Shown piece after piece: positions 5,873-9,728 of a stretch of 9,728 nucleotides of DNA. A program made the position numbers and the translations under genes. The notes beneath the pieces are model-generated. The model saw nothing but the letters and a program-made list of their open reading frames with translations, made no database searches and had not been told where the DNA came from. How positions within the stretch are numbered: the first letter of the stretch is position 1; each line of letters begins with the position of its first letter. Source of the DNA: Xanthomarina sp035306705. Its GTDB lineage: Bacteria > Bacteroidota > Bacteroidia > Flavobacteriales > Flavobacteriaceae. The DNA is taken from assembly GCF_035306705.1 (NCBI RefSeq), contig NZ_DATGNO010000094.1:1-9728 (forward strand), read 5' to 3'.

Positions 5873-7027
5873 ATGAAATTTTTCTCTTCAACTTTCAAAC
5901 TGGGCATTCTAGGTGGTGGTCAATTGGGCAAAATGTTACTTTACGATACCAGAAAATTCGATATTCACACCGCTGTTTTAGATGCCAGCAACGAAGCACC
6001 GTGCAAAATAGCTTGTAACGAGTTTTATTTAGGAGATTTAATGGACTACGATGCTGTTTATAATTTTGGAAAGAACGTAGATGTACTAACATTTGAAATT
6101 GAAAATGTAAACACCAATGCCTTAGAAGCTTTGGAAAAAGAAGGCGTAAAAGTATATCCCTCGTCCAAAACGCTTCGCACTATACAAAACAAAGCCACAC
6201 AAAAATTATTTTATAGAGATCACGACATTCCAACAGCCGATTTTTCAAGATTTGCCTATGCGTCGCAAATTTTAGATGCCGTACATAACGGTGGCTTGAA
6301 TTTTCCTTTTGTTTGGAAAAGCTCTCAATTTGGTTATGATGGAAACGGTGTGAAAATTGTTAGAACAGAGGCCGATTTAAAAGATTTACCTAATGTAGAA
6401 TGCATAACAGAAAACCTGATTCCGTTTAAAAAGGAATTAGCCGTTATTGTAGCTAGAAATCCTAAGGGAGAAGTTGCTATTTACCCAGTGGTTGAAATGG
6501 AATTCCATCCAGAAGCCAATCAAGTGGAATATGTTATTTGCCCTGCTAGAATCGATGAAAAAGTCGCAAAAAAGGCCACTGAAATTGCATTAAAAGTATC
6601 TCAAGCTTTTAATCATGTGGGGCTATTGGCCGTTGAAATGTTTCAAACTCACGATAATGATATTATAGTAAATGAAGTAGCTCCAAGGCCGCATAACTCT
6701 GGACATCATACCATAGAATCTAGTTACACTTCGCAATTTGAACAGCATTTAAGAGCTATTTTAAATTTACCTTTAGGCAAAACTGAAAGTATAGTTGGTG
6801 GAATTATGGTAAATTTGGTTGGAGCTGAAGGACATACCGGAAATGTTGTGTACCAAAACATTGAAGACATTATGAAAATGCCTGGTGTAACACCACATAT
6901 TTATGGAAAAAAGCAAACCAGACCCTTTAGAAAAATGGGACATGTTACCATAGTAAACGAAGATTTAAACGAAGCAAGGAAAATTGCTGAAGAAGTTAAA
7001 AATACGATTAAAGTTATAAGCGAATAA
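5873..7027 (+). CDS. purK: N5-carboxyaminoimidazole ribonucleotide synthase PurK
   Basis: A 384-aa cytoplasmic ATP-grasp enzyme that converts AIR, ATP and bicarbonate to N5-CAIR in de novo purine synthesis. The N-terminal nucleotide-binding-like lobe has GILGGGQLGKML (11-22) and FEIENV (74-79). The ATP-grasp centre shows VWKSSQFGYDGNG (147-159), with Lys149 and a Gly-rich loop, and ENLIPFKKELAVIVAR (180-195). Metal and substrate residues are Glu255 (AVEMF) and NEVAPRPHNSGHHT (267-280). The C-terminal lobe has YGKKQTRPFRKMGHVT (344-359). Length is normal for the family. The start is ATG 5873, since the earlier in-frame TTG at 5855 lies within the predicted -7 box. purE begins 2 bp after the stop, so the two are translated from one message. 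Confidence 0.97.
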   Translation: MKFFSSTFKLGILGGGQLGKMLLYDTRKFDIHTAVLDASNEAPCKIACNEFYLGDLMDYDAVYNFGKNVDVLTFEIENVNTNALEALEKEGVKVYPSSKTLRTIQNKATQKLFYRDHDIPTADFSRFAYASQILDAVHNGGLNFPFVWKSSQFGYDGNGVKIVRTEADLKDLPNVECITENLIPFKKELAVIVARNPKGEVAIYPVVEMEFHPEANQVEYVICPARIDEKVAKKATEIALKVSQAFNHVGLLAVEMFQTHDNDIIVNEVAPRPHNSGHHTIESSYTSQFEQHLRAILNLPLGKTESIVGGIMVNLVGAEGHTGNVVYQNIEDIMKMPGVTPHIYGKKQTRPFRKMGHVTIVNEDLNEARKIAEEVKNTIKVISE

Positions 7028-7029
7028 TT

Positions 7030-7512
7030 ATGAGCAAAGTAGGAATTATCATGGGAAGCAAAAGCGACCTCCCAGTTATGCAAGAAGCCATAGATATTTT
7101 AAAAGATTTTAAAATTGAAGTAGAAGTAGATATTGTTTCGGCACACAGAACGCCTGAAAAACTTTTCGATTATGGCAAATATGCGCATACACGTGGGTTT
7201 TCGGTAATAATTGCTGGAGCCGGAGGCGCTGCACATTTACCAGGAATGATAGCCTCTTTATCGCCCCTTCCAGTAATTGGTGTTCCTGTAAAAAGCAGTA
7301 ATTCTATAGATGGTTGGGATTCTATTTTATCCATTTTACAAATGCCTGGAGGAGTTCCTGTAGCAACAGTTGCTTTAAATGGCGCAAAAAATGCCGGAAT
7401 TTTGGCTGCACAGATTATTGGAAGTTCAGATGCAGCTGTTTTAGACAAAATAATTGCTTATAAAGAAGCGCTTAAAGCAAAAGTTATAGAATCTGCAAAA
7501 GATTTAAAATAA
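7030..7512 (+). CDS. purE: N5-CAIR mutase PurE (class I)
   Basis: A 160-aa enzyme that rearranges N5-CAIR to CAIR, using the product of the adjacent PurK. Class I marks are complete: GSKSDLPVM (9-17) for phosphate and ribose binding; SAHRTPEKL (37-45), where His39 matches the catalytic His of the family; AGAGGAAHLPGM (62-73); GVPVKSS (84-90); and LQMPGGVPVATVALNGAKNA (103-122). Presence of purK next door fits class I rather than the AIR-carboxylase class II. The family forms a homo-octamer. It is followed immediately by a hairpin terminator. No truncation or unusual residue is seen. Confidence 0.97.
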   Translation: MSKVGIIMGSKSDLPVMQEAIDILKDFKIEVEVDIVSAHRTPEKLFDYGKYAHTRGFSVIIAGAGGAAHLPGMIASLSPLPVIGVPVKSSNSIDGWDSILSILQMPGGVPVATVALNGAKNAGILAAQIIGSSDAAVLDKIIAYKEALKAKVIESAKDLK

Positions 7513-7593
7513 AAAAACCTCGACTTGTGATCGAGGTTTTAATCGCTATTAATCAATTATTTAAAAGAGTTACTTAAACTCTCATGAAAAATC
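7511..7593 (-). ncRNA. Candidate small RNA, minus strand, downstream of purE
   Basis: Speculative. An exact minus-strand -7 box, TACTTTTG (7599-7606), would start a transcript near 7593. That transcript holds a 6-bp hairpin (7566-7582, 5-nt loop), an AU-rich linker, and then the 7514-7540 stem with a seven-T tail, ending at the purE stop after about 80 nt. No protein gene on the minus strand uses this promoter. No -33 element is evident, and such -7 matches arise by chance in AT-rich DNA. Confidence 0.2.
7514..7540. terminator. Terminator hairpin after purE
   Basis: AAAACCTCGA (7514-7523) and TCGAGGTTTT (7531-7540) make a 10-bp stem with a 7-nt loop, starting right at the purE stop. On the plus strand only four T follow. 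On the minus strand seven T follow, so it may act in both directions and is formally stronger for a minus-strand transcript. Confidence 0.82.
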
Positions 7594-7598
7594 TGATG

Positions 7599-7606
7599 CA
7601 AAAGTA
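7599..7606 (-). promoter_or_regulatory. Orphan minus-strand -7 box
   Basis: The minus strand reads TACTTTTG, an exact TAnnTTTG match that points back towards purE with no minus-strand gene ahead of it. It is the only reason to suspect a transcript here besides the hairpins; a chance match is quite possible. Confidence 0.25.
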
Positions 7607-7669
7607 GTCACATATATTTAATTACCACCACATTATAATCATAAAATAAAGTTAATAATTTCAGTTTGT

Positions 7670-7691
7670 CTTACTTTGTAAGAAAAGTAAG
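7670..7691. repeat. Inverted repeat upstream of the M3 peptidase gene
   Basis: CTTACTTT (7670-7677) and AAAGTAAG (7684-7691) form an 8-bp dyad with a 6-nt spacer, 31 bp before the ATG. An alternative smaller hairpin, CTTAC-TTT-GTAAG, shares the left arm. The left arm overlaps TTACTTTG (7671-7678), one mismatch from a plus-strand -7 box, so it could be an operator or a leader hairpin. Confidence 0.35.
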
Positions 7692-7722
7692 ATTTTGACT
7701 ATCAAGTAGAAACACCCACAAA

Positions 7723-9728
7723 ATGAATATCCTAAACAAATCCTTCAATACAGAATTTCAAACAGCTCCATTTTCTAAAATTAAAAACGAGCATTTCTTG
7801 CCCGCAATTAAAATAGCCATAGAAAAGGCAAAACAAGAAATTGATGCCATTACAAAAAATTCTGAAACACCAACTTTTAAAAATACTATTGAGGCTTTAG
7901 ATTTTTCTGGGGAAGAATTAGACAGGATTTCAAGTATCTTTTTTAATTTAAACTCTGCCGAAACCAACGAGGAAATTCAGAGAATTGCTCAAGAAGTGTC
8001 GCCTCTTTTATCAGAATTCAGTAACGATATTACTTTAAATGAAGATCTTTTTAAGCGTGTAAAATTAGTTTATAAGGAAAAAGACAACTTAGTCTTAACA
8101 ACGGAACAAAAAACACTATTAGATAAAAAATATAAAGGTTTTTCTAGAAATGGTGCCAATTTACCTGAAGACAAGAAACTGCAACTACGAGAAGTTGACA
8201 AAGAATTAAGCAAATTAAAATTAAAGTTTGGTGAAAACGTATTGGCGGAAACCAATAATTTTGAAATGCTTATTACTAACGAAGACGACTTATCTGGTTT
8301 ACCTGAAGGCGCAAAAGAAGCTGCCCAACAACTAGCTGAAGCTAAAGATCTGAAAGGTTGGTTAATTACTTTAGATTACCCGAGTTATATTCCATTTATG
8401 ACTTATGCCGATAATCGCGATTTACGTAAGAAGTTAGCCATTGCGTCAGGAGCAAAAGCTTTTAAAAATGATGCCTTGGACAATCAGGAAAATGTCTTGC
8501 AAATTGTAAAACTTCGTCATCAAAGAGCAAATTTACTAGGCTATAAAACCCATGCGCATTTTGTTTTGGAAGAACGTATGGCAAAAACTCCCGAAAAAGT
8601 GGAAGCCTTTTTAAACGAACTTTTAGAAAAAGCCAAACCAGCTGCTATAAATGAATTTAGCGAACTAGAAAGCTTTGCCAAAGATTTAGATCAAATAGAT
8701 CAATTACAAAAATGGGATGGTACTTATTACGCTGAAAAGCTTAAACAAAAACGTTTCGATTTAGACGACGAACAGCTAAAACCTTATTTTAAACTTGAAA
8801 ATGTTATTAAAGGTGTTTTTACAGTTTCGGAAAAATTATATGGCTTGTATTTTGAAGAAATCTCAAGTATCGATAAATATCACGAAGATGTTTTAACCTA
8901 TAAAGTTACAAACGACAAAGGCGAATTGGTTTCCATTTTTTACGCCGATTTTTTCCCAAGAGCTGGAAAAAGAAATGGAGCTTGGATGACTTCCTATAAA
9001 CCACAATATGTAAAAAACGGTGAAAACTCTCGTCCTCATATTTCCATAGTTTGCAACTTTACCAAACCTACAAAAAGCAAACCTTCACTTTTAACTTTTA
9101 ATGAAGTAACCACCTTATTTCACGAATTCGGACATGCTTTACATGGTATGTTAGCCAATACAACCTATCCAAGTATTTCGGGAACAAGCGTGTTTTGGGA
9201 CTTTGTAGAGCTACCAAGTCAAGTCTTGGAAAACTGGTGTTACGAAAAAGAAGCTTTGGAATTATTTGCAACCCATTACCAAACCAGAGAGGTTATTCCT
9301 ATGCATTTAATTGAAAAAATAAAAGCCTCTTCTACCTTTCACGAAGGTATGCAAACCTTGCGTCAATTAAGTTTTGGCTTATTGGATATGAGCTGGCACG
9401 GAACAGATTCTCCAGAAAAAATAACTTCTGTTAAAACACATGAACTAGAAGCTTTTGAAAACACCAAATTATATCCAGATGTAGCTAAAAACTGCATGAG
9501 TACATCTTTTTCCCATATTTTTCAAGGAGGTTACAGCTCGGGTTATTACAGTTACAAATGGGCGGAAGTATTAGATGCAGATGCTTTTGAGTTTTTTAAG
9601 GAAAAAGGCATTTTCAATAAAGACGTAGCTACCAAGTTTAAAGACCATGTATTGTCTCAAGGTGGAACAGAAGACCCAATGGTTCTCTACAAACGCTTTA
9701 GAGGACATGAACCGCAACCAGATGCTTT
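7723..9728 (+). CDS. dcp: M3-family oligopeptidase / peptidyl-dipeptidase Dcp (3' end outside window)
   Basis: The frame is open from ATG 7723 to the window edge: 668 codons, no stop. It encodes a zinc oligopeptidase of family M3 that breaks down short peptides, Dcp enzymes by removing C-terminal dipeptides. The N-terminus (MNILNKSFNTEFQTAPFSKI) has no signal peptide, so a cytoplasmic location is expected. The helical N-terminal half is followed by the catalytic region: HEFGH at 467-471 (His467, Glu468, His471), the third zinc ligand Glu496 in DFVELPSQ, and the substrate-binding loop GGYSSGYYSYKWAEVL at 602-617 with its conserved tyrosines. The sequence breaks off at FRGHEPQPDA, a motif normally near the C-terminus, so only about ten residues should be missing. 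The Dcp name over oligopeptidase A rests on overall resemblance. It follows a terminator and is probably transcribed alone. Confidence 0.93.
   Translation, partial: MNILNKSFNTEFQTAPFSKIKNEHFLPAIKIAIEKAKQEIDAITKNSETPTFKNTIEALDFSGEELDRISSIFFNLNSAETNEEIQRIAQEVSPLLSEFSNDITLNEDLFKRVKLVYKEKDNLVLTTEQKTLLDKKYKGFSRNGANLPEDKKLQLREVDKELSKLKLKFGENVLAETNNFEMLITNEDDLSGLPEGAKEAAQQLAEAKDLKGWLITLDYPSYIPFMTYADNRDLRKKLAIASGAKAFKNDALDNQENVLQIVKLRHQRANLLGYKTHAHFVLEERMAKTPEKVEAFLNELLEKAKPAAINEFSELESFAKDLDQIDQLQKWDGTYYAEKLKQKRFDLDDEQLKPYFKLENVIKGVFTVSEKLYGLYFEEISSIDKYHEDVLTYKVTNDKGELVSIFYADFFPRAGKRNGAWMTSYKPQYVKNGENSRPHISIVCNFTKPTKSKPSLLTFNEVTTLFHEFGHALHGMLANTTYPSISGTSVFWDFVELPSQVLENWCYEKEALELFATHYQTREVIPMHLIEKIKASSTFHEGMQTLRQLSFGLLDMSWHGTDSPEKITSVKTHELEAFENTKLYPDVAKNCMSTSFSHIFQGGYSSGYYSYKWAEVLDADAFEFFKEKGIFNKDVATKFKDHVLSQGGTEDPMVLYKRFRGHEPQPDA

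Noticed and set aside
7170..7448. 92-aa minus-strand open frame opposite purE
   Set aside because: It is an antisense shadow of the Ala/Gly-rich purE sequence, with no domain. The orphan minus-strand promoter at 7599-7606 would be stopped by the hairpin before reaching it.
7584..7607. Seven-codon open frame (ATG AAA AAT ... TAG) in the purE-M3 gap
   Set aside because: It is too short, with no promoter facing it and no sign of a leader-peptide system.

Overview
The window looks like chromosomal DNA of a marine-type Flavobacteriaceae member (Bacteroidota). The evidence is: strongly AT-rich DNA; TAA as the stop of every complete gene; no obvious Shine-Dalgarno sequences; flavobacterial -7 boxes (TAnnTTTG) in front of several genes; a secreted protease with a type IX secretion (T9SS) C-terminal sorting domain; and an hpt/adk-obgE order typical of Bacteroidota.

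Layout. (1) 26-1889, plus strand: a small unrecognised lipoprotein, then 4 bp later a secreted M64-family metallopeptidase with a T9SS tail, closed by a strong hairpin terminator near 1950. (2) 2101-3434, minus strand: an SDR oxidoreductase and, upstream of it, a DUF4136-like lipoprotein, each probably with its own start site. (3) 3461-5744, minus strand: an HPRT-adenylate kinase protein encoded as one uninterrupted reading frame, followed by obgE and a clear intrinsic terminator. (4) 5873-7512, plus strand: purK-purE, divergent from hpt-adk, ended by a hairpin. (5) 7723 to the right edge, plus strand: a cytoplasmic M3 oligopeptidase (Dcp type) that lacks only its last few residues in this window. 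No gene-free stretch exceeds about 210 bp.

How the genes fit together. The 4635-7512 region is a purine block. PurK and PurE carry out the carboxylation of AIR in de novo IMP synthesis. The divergent HPRT half salvages hypoxanthine or guanine with PRPP, and the Adk half balances AMP, ADP and ATP. The two units share a short intergenic region with an exact -7 box for each direction and a repeated CATTTGATT element next to both boxes. ObgE, a ribosome-associated GTPase, rides downstream of hpt-adk.

The window is mostly housekeeping, and I see no defence island, mobile element, CRISPR array or biosynthetic cluster. The points most worth a second look are the HPRT-Adk fusion and its probable GTG start, the shared purine promoter region, the lipoprotein/M64 pair, and a possible small RNA antisense to the 3' flank of purE.
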